This document shows, in pieces, positions 15,186 through 23,721 of a stretch of DNA of 43,732 nucleotides (its first letter is position 1; every line of letters starts with the position of its first letter). Location of the stretch: assembly GCA_903844155.1 (NCBI GenBank), contig CAIMSU010000047.1, forward strand, positions 1-43,732. Reading direction: 5' to 3'. The DNA comes from an uncultured Pseudomonadota bacterium. GTDB taxonomy: Bacteria > Myxococcota_A > UBA796 > SXON01. Under the pieces are notes generated by a model that was not told the DNA's origin, did not search any database, and saw only the letters and a program-made list of their open reading frames with translations. The position numbers and the translations under genes were made by a program.

Positions 15186-15233
15186 GCCAAGCAAGCGCGG
15201 ACCTCCCACCGCCGGAGAGACTATGATCCCAAC

Positions 15234-15650
15234 GTGCGCGCTCAACCCCTCATCAATTGCCGCGACGTTCAGGCGTCCAGCCGCTGGTATCAACGACTCC
15301 TCGGGTGCGTGGGCGGTCACGGCGGGACCGAGTACGAGCGGCTGTGGGATCCGAGGCTCCACACGAGCAAGTGGGGCTCGGACGGCCTGATCCTCCAGTT
15401 GCACGCCTGGGAGGTCGATCACCACCACGGCCCGATGGGTGACGCGTCACGCGCCGTCGGCAACGGCATCCTGCTCTGGTTCGAGGTCGACGACTTCGAC
15501 GCCACGGTGGCGCGTGCGCGCGATCTGGAAGCGCCCATCCTGCTCGATGTTCACCGCAACCCGAACGCGAACCACCGCGAGCTCTGGATCCGCGATCCGG
15601 ACGGCTATACCGTGGTCCTCGCGTCGCCCGACGGCGACGCGGAGGGGTAG
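15234..15650 (+). CDS. VOC-superfamily (glyoxalase-fold) protein
   Basis: GTG start at 15234, 138 residues, one VOC module: LINCRDVQASSRWYQRLLG at the start, LQLHAWEVDHHHG in the middle with possible metal His, FEVDDFDATVARARDLEAPIL and the closing ELWIRDPDGYTVVLASP, which is typical. Family members bind a divalent metal and act as glyoxalases, dioxygenases or antibiotic-resistance proteins; none can be chosen here. Stands between the NYN gene and the second regB-like gene, about 118 bp from the latter. Confidence 0.86.
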   Translation: MRAQPLINCRDVQASSRWYQRLLGCVGGHGGTEYERLWDPRLHTSKWGSDGLILQLHAWEVDHHHGPMGDASRAVGNGILLWFEVDDFDATVARARDLEAPILLDVHRNPNANHRELWIRDPDGYTVVLASPDGDAEG

Positions 15651-15768
15651 CTCCCGGATCGTTCGGGTGAGGCTTCGGATGCCGCTCGATCGGCGGGCCG
15701 GCAGCCCGCAGCACCCCGAGTACGCGTCCAGGACGGCGGCGTGCGCCGGGCTGGAGTAGAGGTGCGCG

Positions 15769-16983
15769 GTGTCCTTCCCCTCCACCAACGACCCCCGCCT
15801 CGCCCTCCGCTGGCTCGCCCAGGCGCGACGTGGCCTCGTCGTCGGGCAAGGGCTCCTGCTCCTGCTGGCCGAGTTCGGCTCGCCCGTCCGCGTCCCCTAC
15901 GCCGCCGTCGTGGGCCTGCTCGCGGCGATCATCGTCGTCGATGCCGTCGAATCCCTGCGCCTCGCTCGGCGGCCGCCCGGGTGGTGGACCGTCCCCCTCC
16001 ACATCGCCTTCGACCTCGCGGCGCTCACTGGCATCCTCGCGCTCACGGGCGGCGCGGAGAACCCCTTGCAGGCGTTTTACCTCGTGGACGTCGCGCTCGT
16101 CGCCATCGTGCTCCCGGCGCGGGCGGCGTGGCTGACAACGGGCGCCGCGATGGTCCTGCAAGCCGGGGTCGTCCTGGCCGCTCACGACCTCCCGGGCCTC
16201 GACGAGGTGCCCCACGAGCACATCTCCCACCTGCTCGGGCACGTCCTCGCGTTCGACATCGCCGCGGTCGCCGTCACTGGCTTCGTCGGGCGGCTGTCCG
16301 CGGCGTTGCGGGCGTCGGAGGCGGATCGCGCGCGGAATGAGAAGCTGGCCGCGCTGGGCACGCTCGCCGCCGGGACCGCGCACGCCCTGGCGACGCCGCT
16401 CGGCGCCATCGAACTGCTGGCGGAGGAGGCGGCGTTGGATGGGCCCGGCGCGACGGCCGGCTCGGATGCGCTGACGGCCCTGCGCGGCGAGGTTCGGCGT
16501 TGCCGGGTCATCCTCGACCGGATGCTGGCCGGGGAGGAGGGGGCGGACGGGATGACGGACGCCATCGCGACGCGGGTGCGGGAGTGGGTCGGCGAATGGC
16601 GGCAGGCGCAGCCCGTCGAGGTCCGCCTCGATGTCGCGCTGGATGCACCCGAACTGACCATCCACGGGGGCGAGGATGGCTGGCGCGACGCCCTCTGGAC
16701 CGTGCTCGACAACGCGCTGACGGCGGGTGAACCCATCGCCATGCGCCTTGTGACCACCGGCCCCTCCCAAATGAGGCTCGTCGTCGACGACAGCGGCGCG
16801 CCCGTGTCGCCGGACGACCTCGCGCGGGCGGGGCAGCCGTTCTTCAGCGGCTGGCAGGGACGAAAGGGGACGGGACTCGGGCTTTTCGTCGCGCGCACCT
16901 ACGCGCAGGCAGCGGGCGGTGATCTGCTCCTCACGCCCGGCGAAAAGGGTGCGCGGGCCACGCTGATCATGGTGCGCGCATGA
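15769..16983 (+). CDS. RegB-type histidine kinase (copy 2) with an altered H-box
   Basis: GTG start, 404 residues. Membrane half with LTGGAENPLQAFYLVDV, the RegB quinone-site region (91-107). The H-box is TAHALATPL: His205 is kept, but the acidic residue normally after it is Ala. Cys245 in RRCRVIL lies exactly 40 residues after the His, as the redox Cys265 does after His225 in RegB. The N-box is LDNALTAGE; the G1 box is degenerate (DDSGAPVS), and GTGLGLFVAR is intact. It overlaps its regulator by 4 nt. Loss of the H+1 acid often alters kinase or phosphatase activity, so output may differ from copy 1. Confidence 0.9.
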   Translation: MSFPSTNDPRLALRWLAQARRGLVVGQGLLLLLAEFGSPVRVPYAAVVGLLAAIIVVDAVESLRLARRPPGWWTVPLHIAFDLAALTGILALTGGAENPLQAFYLVDVALVAIVLPARAAWLTTGAAMVLQAGVVLAAHDLPGLDEVPHEHISHLLGHVLAFDIAAVAVTGFVGRLSAALRASEADRARNEKLAALGTLAAGTAHALATPLGAIELLAEEAALDGPGATAGSDALTALRGEVRRCRVILDRMLAGEEGADGMTDAIATRVREWVGEWRQAQPVEVRLDVALDAPELTIHGGEDGWRDALWTVLDNALTAGEPIAMRLVTTGPSQMRLVVDDSGAPVSPDDLARAGQPFFSGWQGRKGTGLGLFVARTYAQAAGGDLLLTPGEKGARATLIMVRA

Positions 16984-17498
16984 CCACCGTCCTCGTAGTG
17001 GAGGACGACGCGACCTACCGGGGTGCCCTCGCCCGTGCCCTGAAGCGCGAGGGCTTCGACCCGTACGAGGCCGACGGTGTCGAGTCCGCCTGCGCCTTCG
17101 CCGCCACCGGAAAGCCCGCCTTCGCGGTCATCGACCTCCGCCTCGGGGACGGCTCCGGGATCGATGTGGTCCGCGAGCTCGCCCGCGCGGTGCCCGACTG
17201 CCGATCCATCCTGCTGACGGGCCACGGGACGATCCCGGCGGCCGTCGAGGCGATGCGCGCAGGCGCGTCCGACTTCCGAACCAAGCCCATCTCGACGGCC
17301 GAATTGGTGGACACCCTGCGTCGGTCCGCAGAAGCCGCCGGCTCGGGAACGCCAGACCCGCTGGATCGCGCCGAGCGCGAGCACATCCTCAAGATGCTGG
17401 ACGCCTGTGGCGGGAACATCTCGGAGGCGGCGCGGCGGCTGAAACTTCATCGCCGAACGCTCCAGCGAAAGCTGCAAAAGCTGCCGACGACGGGCTGA
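16980..17498 (+). CDS. regA: RegA/PrrA-type response regulator (copy 2)
   Basis: ATG overlapping the kinase stop; 172 residues. Receiver with VVEDDA, phosphoacceptor Asp52 in IDLRLGDGSG, Thr80 and Lys102, and a Fis-type HTH GGNISEAARRLKLHRRTLQR, almost the textbook RegA sequence. The HTH is nearly the same as in copy 1, so both regulators could bind the same TGCGAC-N5-GYCGCA sites. One such site (17521) lies 22 bp after this stop, in front of the TonB receptor. Confidence 0.93.
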   Translation: MTTVLVVEDDATYRGALARALKREGFDPYEADGVESACAFAATGKPAFAVIDLRLGDGSGIDVVRELARAVPDCRSILLTGHGTIPAAVEAMRAGASDFRTKPISTAELVDTLRRSAEAAGSGTPDPLDRAEREHILKMLDACGGNISEAARRLKLHRRTLQRKLQKLPTTG

Positions 17499-17520
17499 AA
17501 GGCACATCACCGCAGGCGGA

Positions 17521-17537
17521 TGCGACAACGTGTCACA
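17521..17537. promoter_or_regulatory. putative RegA-type operator TGCGAC-N5-GTCACA
   Basis: TGCGAC, spacer aacgt, GTCACA (one mismatch to the full palindrome). It lies between the second regA-like gene and the TonB receptor start at 17590. Confidence 0.5.
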
Positions 17538-17589
17538 TGGCCGGCGCAGGGATCTTGGTCGTACCTCGGCAAACCCGCCGAGGAAGCTC

Positions 17590-19677
17590 ATGGACCCCGC
17601 CGCCGACCCCGCTCCTGTTGCCGATCACGCGGCCGCTCCCCCCGACGCCACGCCGCCGGCGCCCGCCGACCCGGTCCCACCCGCTGAGATGCCCGCCGCC
17701 GACGCGGAGACCACCCGCGGCGAGGACGGCACCCAGATCGAGACCGTGACTGTCACGGCGTCCAAGCCCATCTCCGCCGCCTCGGCCGTCACGGCCGGCT
17801 CGCGCGATCTGGAGCTTCGCCCTTTGACCCGCCCCGGCGACGTGGCCGAGATCATGCCTGGCCTCTTCGCCGTCCAGCACGCGGGCGGAGGCAAGGCGAA
17901 CCAGTATTTTGTCCGAGGCTTCGACGCAGATCACGGCACCGACGTGGCCATCAACATCGACGGCGTGCCCGTCAACATGGTCTCCCACGCGCACGGGCAG
18001 GGCTACGCCGACCTGAACATGCTCATCCCCGAGCTGGTCTCCTCGGTGGATGCGCGCAAGGGCCCCTACGAGGTCACGGACGGCGATCTGGCGACGGCCG
18101 GCGCCCTCGACATGCACCTCGTGGACGAGGTCACGGAGTCGCGGGCGACCGCCACCTATGGCAGCTTCGACAGCGCCCGCGGCCTTGTAATCGGCGGCGT
18201 CAACAAGGACGACACCCACGGCGTCGTCGGGGCCGCCGTGGACTTCACGAACGGCCCGTTCGACCACCCCGAGAACTTCCTTCGGTACAACGCCTACTCG
18301 AAGGTGAGCACGACCATCGGCCCCGCGCGATTCTCGGTCGCAGGCTCTGCCTATGGCGGGAGCTGGGACGCATCCGGCGAAAACCCGCTCCGCGCCGTGA
18401 GCGACGGCAGCCTGAGCTACTGGGGGACCGAAGACACCTCCCAAGGCGGCCAGTCCGAACGCCGGCAGCTCTGGGGCCGCGCCGACATCGGGGGCGACCA
18501 CAACGCCTTCACCGCGCTCGTCTGGGTCGGCAGCTACAAGCTCAACCTGTTCTCCAATTTCACCTTCTACGAGGTCGATCCCGTCCACGGCGACGAGATC
18601 GAGCAGGCCGACGATCGGACCTTTTCGGGCTTCGACGCGAGCTGGCGGGACCTGGCGTTCGTCGGGCCGTTCACGTTCGTCACCGCCGTCGGCACCCAGG
18701 GCCGCCACGACGCCGCTGCGAGCGACCTCTACCGCGACGAGGCCCGCGAGCGCCTCTCGACGACTGTGGACGACAACGTGGACGAGGCGCGCATCGGCGT
18801 CTACGCGCGGGGGGAGATCTCGTGGTCGCACTGGGTCCGGCTCGTGGGCGGTGCCCGGCTTGACAGCTTCGACTTCGCGGTGGTGGACAACCTGGACGTC
18901 CCGGGCGATGGCGTGGTGAACGGCGGGGAGAAGGTGGCGATGATCGTGTCACCGAAGGCCAACCTCATCGTCACGCCGGTCGGCTGGATCGACCTGTTCC
19001 TGAACTACGGGCGGGGTTTTCATTCGAACGATGCGCGCGGCGTTGTGGAGGAGGCCGACCCGGTGACGCCGCTGACGGCAGCGACCGGGTACGAAGCTGG
19101 CACGCGTTTTCACAATGACCGCTGGGGACAGGTGGCCGTGGCGGCGTGGGGGCTGGATCTCGATCAGGAGACGGTCTGGGCCGGCGACGAAGGGACGACC
19201 GAGCTGAACGGGCCGACGCACCGGCAGGGCCTCGACGTCTCCGTCCGCGCAACGCCGCTCCCGTGGATCCTCGTGGACGCCGACTTGAACGTGTGTAAAG
19301 CGATCTACACCGAGGATCCCGGCAACGCGAACCAGGTCGCCCTCGCTCCGCCGCTGACGTTCTCGGGCGGCGTCGAGGTGGACTCGCCGATCGGGGTGAC
19401 GGGCGGTTTCCGAGTCCGCTCGCTCGCGGATCGCCCGGCGACCGAGGACGGCTCACTCGTCGCAGAGGGGTGGACCATCGTGGACGCCGAGGCCGGGTAC
19501 AAGTGGCATTTCATCCAGGCGGGCGTGCAGGTCAACAACGTGCTGAACACGCCGTGGAAGGAGGTCCAGTTCGCGAGCACCACGCAGCTCAAGGACGAGA
19601 GCGCGCCGGTGGACGACATCACGTTCACGCCCGGCTGGCCGCGGACGATCCTCGGGACGTTGACGGTGTACCGGTGA
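17590..19677 (+). CDS. TonB-dependent outer-membrane receptor
   Basis: ATG 17590 follows GAGGAAG; 695 residues. After a Pro/Ala-rich stretch of about 45 residues comes IETVTVTASK (TonB-box-like), then the plug with QYFVRGFDADHGTDVAINI, DGVPVNMVSHAHGQGYADLN and RKGPYEVTDGDLATAGAL. The barrel follows, ending GTLTVYR. No signal peptide is visible from this or the upstream in-frame start, which is odd for an exported receptor. Next to a Ni/Co importer it probably takes up a metal complex or cobalamin-like ligand; substrate unproven. Confidence 0.9.
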   Translation: MDPAADPAPVADHAAAPPDATPPAPADPVPPAEMPAADAETTRGEDGTQIETVTVTASKPISAASAVTAGSRDLELRPLTRPGDVAEIMPGLFAVQHAGGGKANQYFVRGFDADHGTDVAINIDGVPVNMVSHAHGQGYADLNMLIPELVSSVDARKGPYEVTDGDLATAGALDMHLVDEVTESRATATYGSFDSARGLVIGGVNKDDTHGVVGAAVDFTNGPFDHPENFLRYNAYSKVSTTIGPARFSVAGSAYGGSWDASGENPLRAVSDGSLSYWGTEDTSQGGQSERRQLWGRADIGGDHNAFTALVWVGSYKLNLFSNFTFYEVDPVHGDEIEQADDRTFSGFDASWRDLAFVGPFTFVTAVGTQGRHDAAASDLYRDEARERLSTTVDDNVDEARIGVYARGEISWSHWVRLVGGARLDSFDFAVVDNLDVPGDGVVNGGEKVAMIVSPKANLIVTPVGWIDLFLNYGRGFHSNDARGVVEEADPVTPLTAATGYEAGTRFHNDRWGQVAVAAWGLDLDQETVWAGDEGTTELNGPTHRQGLDVSVRATPLPWILVDADLNVCKAIYTEDPGNANQVALAPPLTFSGGVEVDSPIGVTGGFRVRSLADRPATEDGSLVAEGWTIVDAEAGYKWHFIQAGVQVNNVLNTPWKEVQFASTTQLKDESAPVDDITFTPGWPRTILGTLTVYR

Positions 19678-19686
19678 GGCCAGCGA

Positions 19687-20409
19687 CTACAAGACCCCGT
19701 GCTTCCGAAGCAGCTTGCCGTCCGCCAGGATCACGTCCGCCGGCCCATCCGCGACGATCCTCCCGTCATCAAGGACCACCACCCGGCTACAGGTCGCCCG
19801 CACCAGCTCCAGGTCATGCGATGCCACGAGGATCGTCTGACTCAGCCGGGTGAGCACGTCCACGACAGCGCGTCGCCCACGAGCATCGAGGTTCGACGTG
19901 GGTTCGTCGAGGACCAGCACCTCCACGTCCATCGACAGGACCGTGGCGATCGCCACCCGACGGCGCTCCCCGCCCGAGAGCGACCCGTGCGCGCGATCCA
20001 TGAGCGCGAGTGCCCCCACCCGCTCCAGCGCGCCGACCACGCGCTCGGCCACCGCCGCCCCGACCATCCCGGCGTTCAGCGGCCCGAACGCCACGTCCTC
20101 GCCGACGGTGGGCATGAACAACTGGTCGTCCGTTTCCTGCTGGACCACGCCGACCGTGCGCCGGATCTCGGCGAGGTGTGCGCGATCGACCGGGATTCCC
20201 CCGATTCGGAGCGGGGGCGTCGCCAGCAAAGCGCCGTTCAGGTGGGCCAGCAACGTCGACTTCCCCGCACCGTTCGGCCCGACCAGCCCGATGCGCTCAC
20301 CTGCCGCGACCTCCAGCGAGACCCCGCGCAGCGCCGGTTCCGAAGCGCCTTTCCAGCGGTACGCGAGCCCGGCGATGGTGATGGCGGGGGGCTGGGTCAA
20401 CGCATCCAC
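19687..20409 (-). CDS. cbiO: CbiO-type ECF transporter ATPase (nickel/cobalt)
   Basis: GTG 20409, overlapping cbiQ by 13 nt; 240 residues. Walker A GLVGPNGAGKST, a Q-loop in VGVVQQETDDQLF, signature LSGGERRR, Walker B VLVLDEPTSNLD and switch His in ASHDLEL. It energises uptake with CbiQ, CbiM and the CbiN-like protein. The open frame upstream of 20409 is shadow sequence over cbiQ. Last gene of the leftward operon starting at 23595; it converges with the TonB receptor gene with a 9-bp gap. Confidence 0.94.
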   Translation of the reverse strand: MDALTQPPAITIAGLAYRWKGASEPALRGVSLEVAAGERIGLVGPNGAGKSTLLAHLNGALLATPPLRIGGIPVDRAHLAEIRRTVGVVQQETDDQLFMPTVGEDVAFGPLNAGMVGAAVAERVVGALERVGALALMDRAHGSLSGGERRRVAIATVLSMDVEVLVLDEPTSNLDARGRRAVVDVLTRLSQTILVASHDLELVRATCSRVVVLDDGRIVADGPADVILADGKLLRKHGVL

Positions 20410-21125
20410 GCGAGGCTCGCCCCCACGCTCCCGACGAGCAGCGCCGCCACTGCCCAGTCGACCCCTTGCATCTGCATCGCCCGCGCGATGGGAAAACGCC
20501 CGGTGTACCCCCGCGCGAGCATCGACCGATGGACCCGCTCGGCGCGGTCCAGGCTGCCGAGGAGCAGCGCCCCGAGCATGTTCCCGGCGACCGTCACCCG
20601 GTTCGGGGATGCCGTGCCGTACCCCCGTGCCCGCGCGCTCCCCATCATCGCCGCGCCACGTTCGCGCAGCACAATCAGGTACCGGTAGACGAGGGCGGTC
20701 GTCTGCACGAGCAGATCCGGGACGCCCAACGCCGAAGCCGCCGCCAGGATCGACGGGAACGGGGTGACGCTGATCAGCAACGTCGCGACCATCGCTGCGG
20801 TGTACCCGCGGGCCGCCATGCCGAGCACCGCACGGAGGTCGAAGCTGCCGGTCATCCAGCGCAGCAGCCCCGGGACCAGCACGAACGGGAGCGCGCCTGC
20901 CGCCCGCACGATGAGCGTTGCTGGCGGGATCTGCGCGAGGCCAGCGACCACCACGAGTCCGACGCCGAGGAAGGCCAGCAGCGGCTCCTTGCCGGCGGGG
21001 ACGAGGCCGATCCACAGGGCGAGGGCCACGGTGCCGACGACCTTCACCCGCGGGTCCAGCGACTCGATGAGCGTGCCGTGATCGTGGCCGTGCTCGGCGG
21101 TGTCGCCGAAGTGGAAGAGGCTCAC
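20397..21125 (-). CDS. cbiQ: CbiQ-type ECF transporter T component
   Basis: 242 residues beginning MSLFHFGDTAEHGHDHG, with a His-rich N-terminus, then five or so membrane spans and two coupling motifs (GSARARGYG and MLARGYTGRFP) that contact the ATPase. DPRVKVVGTVALAL near the start is typical of CbiQ. It overlaps the preceding PDGLE gene and the following cbiO, showing tight translational coupling. Confidence 0.93.
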   Translation of the reverse strand: MSLFHFGDTAEHGHDHGTLIESLDPRVKVVGTVALALWIGLVPAGKEPLLAFLGVGLVVVAGLAQIPPATLIVRAAGALPFVLVPGLLRWMTGSFDLRAVLGMAARGYTAAMVATLLISVTPFPSILAAASALGVPDLLVQTTALVYRYLIVLRERGAAMMGSARARGYGTASPNRVTVAGNMLGALLLGSLDRAERVHRSMLARGYTGRFPIARAMQMQGVDWAVAALLVGSVGASLAWMR

Positions 21126-21403
21126 GGGCGGGAGGGCCGGGCGAGCAGCTTCCCGGCGGCAAATGCCACGCCGCCAACCGCCGCAGTTCCGAGCAGCCCC
21201 GCGGCCACCCCCGATAGCGACGACGGGACCAGGGGCACCGAGTACCCGGCGAGCGGTGCCTGGTAGAGCGTCGCTTGTCGGCCGGAGAATCCAAGGTCCG
21301 CGGCCACCCGGTTGAGTCCGTCCGGGGAGGACGACGCGATGAGCGACGCGACCGAGGCAAGCGCACCGATCGCGGCCAGCAGCACCACGGTAGAGCGCTT
21401 CAT
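21122..21403 (-). CDS. PDGLE-domain protein (CbiN/NikN-like accessory subunit)
   Basis: 93 residues, a membrane helix at each end and the diagnostic SSPDGLNRVAADLGF in the loop, found in the PDGLE family that replaces or accompanies CbiN in nickel/cobalt ECF transporters. The order cbiM, PDGLE, cbiQ, cbiO and 4-nt overlaps on both sides are canonical. Confidence 0.88.
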   Translation of the reverse strand: MKRSTVVLLAAIGALASVASLIASSSPDGLNRVAADLGFSGRQATLYQAPLAGYSVPLVPSSLSGVAAGLLGTAAVGGVAFAAGKLLARPSRP

Positions 21404-22056
21404 GCCGCTACCCGCGCCGGGCGTTCCAGGACCGTCCCTTCCAGCGCCTCCGGCCTCACGCGCTCGACAAAGCGCACGACCGCGACCGTGATCGCGCCTT
21501 CAACCAGCCCGATCAGCGAGTGTACGCCCGCCATCGCGACGAGCGACGGCACCAGCGGCACCGTGCCGGACGCCGCCAGCTCCAGGCTGACCAGCGCGGA
21601 CGAGCCGACGACGGTGAACCACGCCGCCGCGAACACCGCGCCGTCCCGCCATCGGGCAGGGAACAAGCGAAGAAGTCCCCGCATCAGCAGGTAGCCGCCG
21701 ATCGTCCCGGAGAGCCCCATGTTCACGATGTTCCCACCGAGCGCGAGGATCCCGCCGTCCTGGAACAACAGGCATTGGATGACGAACACCGACGCCATCA
21801 CCAGCGTCGCCGCCTCGGGTCCGACCATCGAGGCGACGAGCACGCCGCCGAGCAGGTGCCCGGAGGTGCCGGCTGCGACCGGGACGTTGACCATCTGGGC
21901 CGCGAACACGAACGCGCCGAGCATTCCCATCCGCGGCACCGTCTCCTCGGGCAGGTTGCGGCGCAGTCGAAGGATGCAGCCGCCAAGGGTCGTGACGGCG
22001 AGCGCGTCGAGCGTGCCCCAGACCGGGGGCGAGAGGAAGCCGTCAGGCAGGTGCAT
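21400..22056 (-). CDS. cbiM: CbiM-type substrate-binding membrane component
   Basis: 218 residues beginning MHLPDGFLSPPVWG, the conserved N-terminus whose amino group and His2 hold the Ni/Co ion. Later GTSGHLLGGVLVA, FQDGGILALGGNIVNMG and a run of about six to seven membrane spans fit CbiM. Starts 13 nt after the NicO-like gene. No cobalamin or NiCo riboswitch is seen upstream. The metal (Ni or Co) cannot be decided from sequence. Confidence 0.94.
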   Translation of the reverse strand: MHLPDGFLSPPVWGTLDALAVTTLGGCILRLRRNLPEETVPRMGMLGAFVFAAQMVNVPVAAGTSGHLLGGVLVASMVGPEAATLVMASVFVIQCLLFQDGGILALGGNIVNMGLSGTIGGYLLMRGLLRLFPARWRDGAVFAAAWFTVVGSSALVSLELAASGTVPLVPSLVAMAGVHSLIGLVEGAITVAVVRFVERVRPEALEGTVLERPARVAA

Positions 22057-22068
22057 GGGCGCGATCCT

Positions 22069-23595
22069 TCAGATGAGCCCGCCCTCGCGGGCGGATTGGA
22101 ATGCGATGCCGAAGCCGAGCAGCATGACGACGCAGGCGCTCGCCACCGGGAGCCAGGCGGCGGCCTTGTTCGCGCCGCTCAATCGGGAGAGCAGCCCCTG
22201 GGCGCGGACGACGAGCACCCCGATCGCCATGAGCACTGCGGCGAGGCCGACGGAGAACGAGATGATCAGCAGCATCCCGAACAGGATGCGGTGGAGCGCG
22301 ATGGCTGCGAGCAGAACGACGAGCGCCGACGGACAGGGCACCGCACCGCCGGTGATCCCGAGCATCAGGAGTCGCTGCAGGGAGACGGGCTCGCCCGCGT
22401 CATCGACGTGGATGTGCTCGTGGCCGTCGGGACCGTGGGAGTGGTCGAGCCAACCGCCGTTATCGACGGGCAAAGGGGTCGGCGAGCTGCCAGGACCGTG
22501 GCCGGTTTCGTGCCCGTGGGCGCGCCCATGGTGGTGGTGCCGGTCGTCGGTGATCGCAGCTGCGGCGAGTTCGACGGCGCGGGCTTTGTAGGCGCGCCAC
22601 GTCTTCCACCGTGACCGCAGCAGTCCCCCGCCCACCGCGATGACGCCCGCTCCAGAAGCGACCCCGATCCACGGGTACAACTCGGCCGCCACGACGTACT
22701 GCGAGAGCCAGAGCGTGACCGCGCCAAGCAGAAGCACGCTGGAGACATGCGTTGCAGTGACCGTCAACCCGAGCAGGAGCGCCTGGAGCACCGTCCCGCG
22801 CGAGCCGACGAGGTAGGCGGCCACGACGGTCTTTCCGTGACCGGGTGACAGGGCGTGGCCCGCTCCGAGGACCAGCGCCGAGAGGAGCGCGAGGCCGATG
22901 AAGCGGCTGGACAGGTCGGTAGCGCTGACGAGCGCGGCGAGCGGATCCGGCGCCCTTGTCGCGGCGGTTCCCGAGCCGGTGACGACGGTCGCGGCATCGG
23001 AGACCCCCGCCGTGGCCTCCACCGAGGTGCGCGTCATCTCCTCGGTCGTCCCACCGAAGGGCAGCGGGGTGTCCCCCTCGCCCACCGCCTCCGCGGGGTC
23101 GCCCCGCCCGACATCGACCCCGTTGCCGAGCACGCGCATCTCGCGCCAGCCGGGGGACCCCGCAAAGTTGTCGTCCTCCAGGCGCACGCGACCGGCGTGG
23201 ATCGCGTCAGCGCACAGCTCGCAGATGAGCAGGACGGTTGGAAGCCCGCCTTCGCCCCTGCCGCCGGACTCGAAGCAGCGGTTCACGGTGAGGGGCTGGT
23301 CGGCCCCGTCGACGCTCAGGTGCAGGGCGGGGAGCAACTCGCTCATCCGGGCGGCGGCGTAGGCGTCCGCGCCCAACGAAGAGGCGCGCTCCGTCTCGGC
23401 GACGGACGGCACCTCGGCGAAGTCGATCGTGTAGCGGAGGGCGGTCTCGGTCGGGCGGAGGACGAGGAGCGCGGAGCGGTTGGTGGAGAGCGTGCCCATC
23501 GGGTGGGCGGACGCGAGCGTGGGAGCGAGCGCGAGCAGCGCGACGGTGATGCCTCGGAGCAGGCGTTGGCGCAGGTCCTTCATCGTCCTGGCCAT
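22069..23595 (-). CDS. NicO-family nickel/cobalt transporter with large N-terminal periplasmic domain and His-rich loop
   Basis: 508 residues; ATG 23595 (second ATG 23583 also fits) with signal cleaved before HPMGTLSTNR, the usual HP-x-G mature start. Residues about 30-220 form an exported domain with Cys pairs (CFESGG, CELCAD). The membrane part starts GAGHALSPGHGKTVVAAYLVGSRGT, the NicO signature. A cytoplasmic loop holds DDRHHHHGRAHGHETGHG and HSHGPDGHEHIH, a metal-binding stretch. NicO proteins (RcnA) may export or import Ni/Co; lying first in a CbiMNQO operon supports uptake or balancing efflux. Confidence 0.9.
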   Translation of the reverse strand: MARTMKDLRQRLLRGITVALLALAPTLASAHPMGTLSTNRSALLVLRPTETALRYTIDFAEVPSVAETERASSLGADAYAAARMSELLPALHLSVDGADQPLTVNRCFESGGRGEGGLPTVLLICELCADAIHAGRVRLEDDNFAGSPGWREMRVLGNGVDVGRGDPAEAVGEGDTPLPFGGTTEEMTRTSVEATAGVSDAATVVTGSGTAATRAPDPLAALVSATDLSSRFIGLALLSALVLGAGHALSPGHGKTVVAAYLVGSRGTVLQALLLGLTVTATHVSSVLLLGAVTLWLSQYVVAAELYPWIGVASGAGVIAVGGGLLRSRWKTWRAYKARAVELAAAAITDDRHHHHGRAHGHETGHGPGSSPTPLPVDNGGWLDHSHGPDGHEHIHVDDAGEPVSLQRLLMLGITGGAVPCPSALVVLLAAIALHRILFGMLLIISFSVGLAAVLMAIGVLVVRAQGLLSRLSGANKAAAWLPVASACVVMLLGFGIAFQSAREGGLI

Positions 23596-23620
23596 TACCC
23601 CGGCTCGGGGTGCGCGCGGC

Positions 23621-23637
23621 TGCGACCTGTTGTCGCA
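23621..23637. promoter_or_regulatory. putative RegA-type operator TGCGAC-N5-GTCGCA (perfect palindrome)
   Basis: TGCGAC, spacer ctgtt, GTCGCA: perfect arms (even CTGCGAC/GTCGCAG), followed by an extra half-site GTCGCA at 23644-23649. It is 26 bp from the NicO start on one side and 85 bp from the barrel gene start on the other. Best of the four sites of this kind in the window. Confidence 0.6.
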
Positions 23638-23721
23638 GGGGGTGTCGCAGGGCGCGCCAATCGCGCTCGGTCGATTGACGCCCTCACGCCGCCCGCCCTA
23701 CCGCGTGCTACCGGGAACCTC

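Noticed and set aside
15253-16770. 505-residue reverse-strand open frame over the VOC and RegB genes
   Set aside because: Arg/Gly/Pro-rich shadow; the plus-strand kinase motifs are unambiguous.
17533-18831. 432-residue reverse-strand open frame inside the TonB receptor
   Set aside because: Val/Arg/Gly-rich with no motif; it is antisense to clear plug and barrel motifs on the plus strand.
21520-22614. 364-residue plus-strand open frame
   Set aside because: Antisense to cbiM and NicO; Arg/Asp/His-rich composition and no domain.
23596-23721. Cobalamin or NiCo riboswitch before the Ni/Co operon
   Set aside because: Only about 25 bp separate the palindrome from the start codon and no B12-box or NiCo fold pattern is seen.
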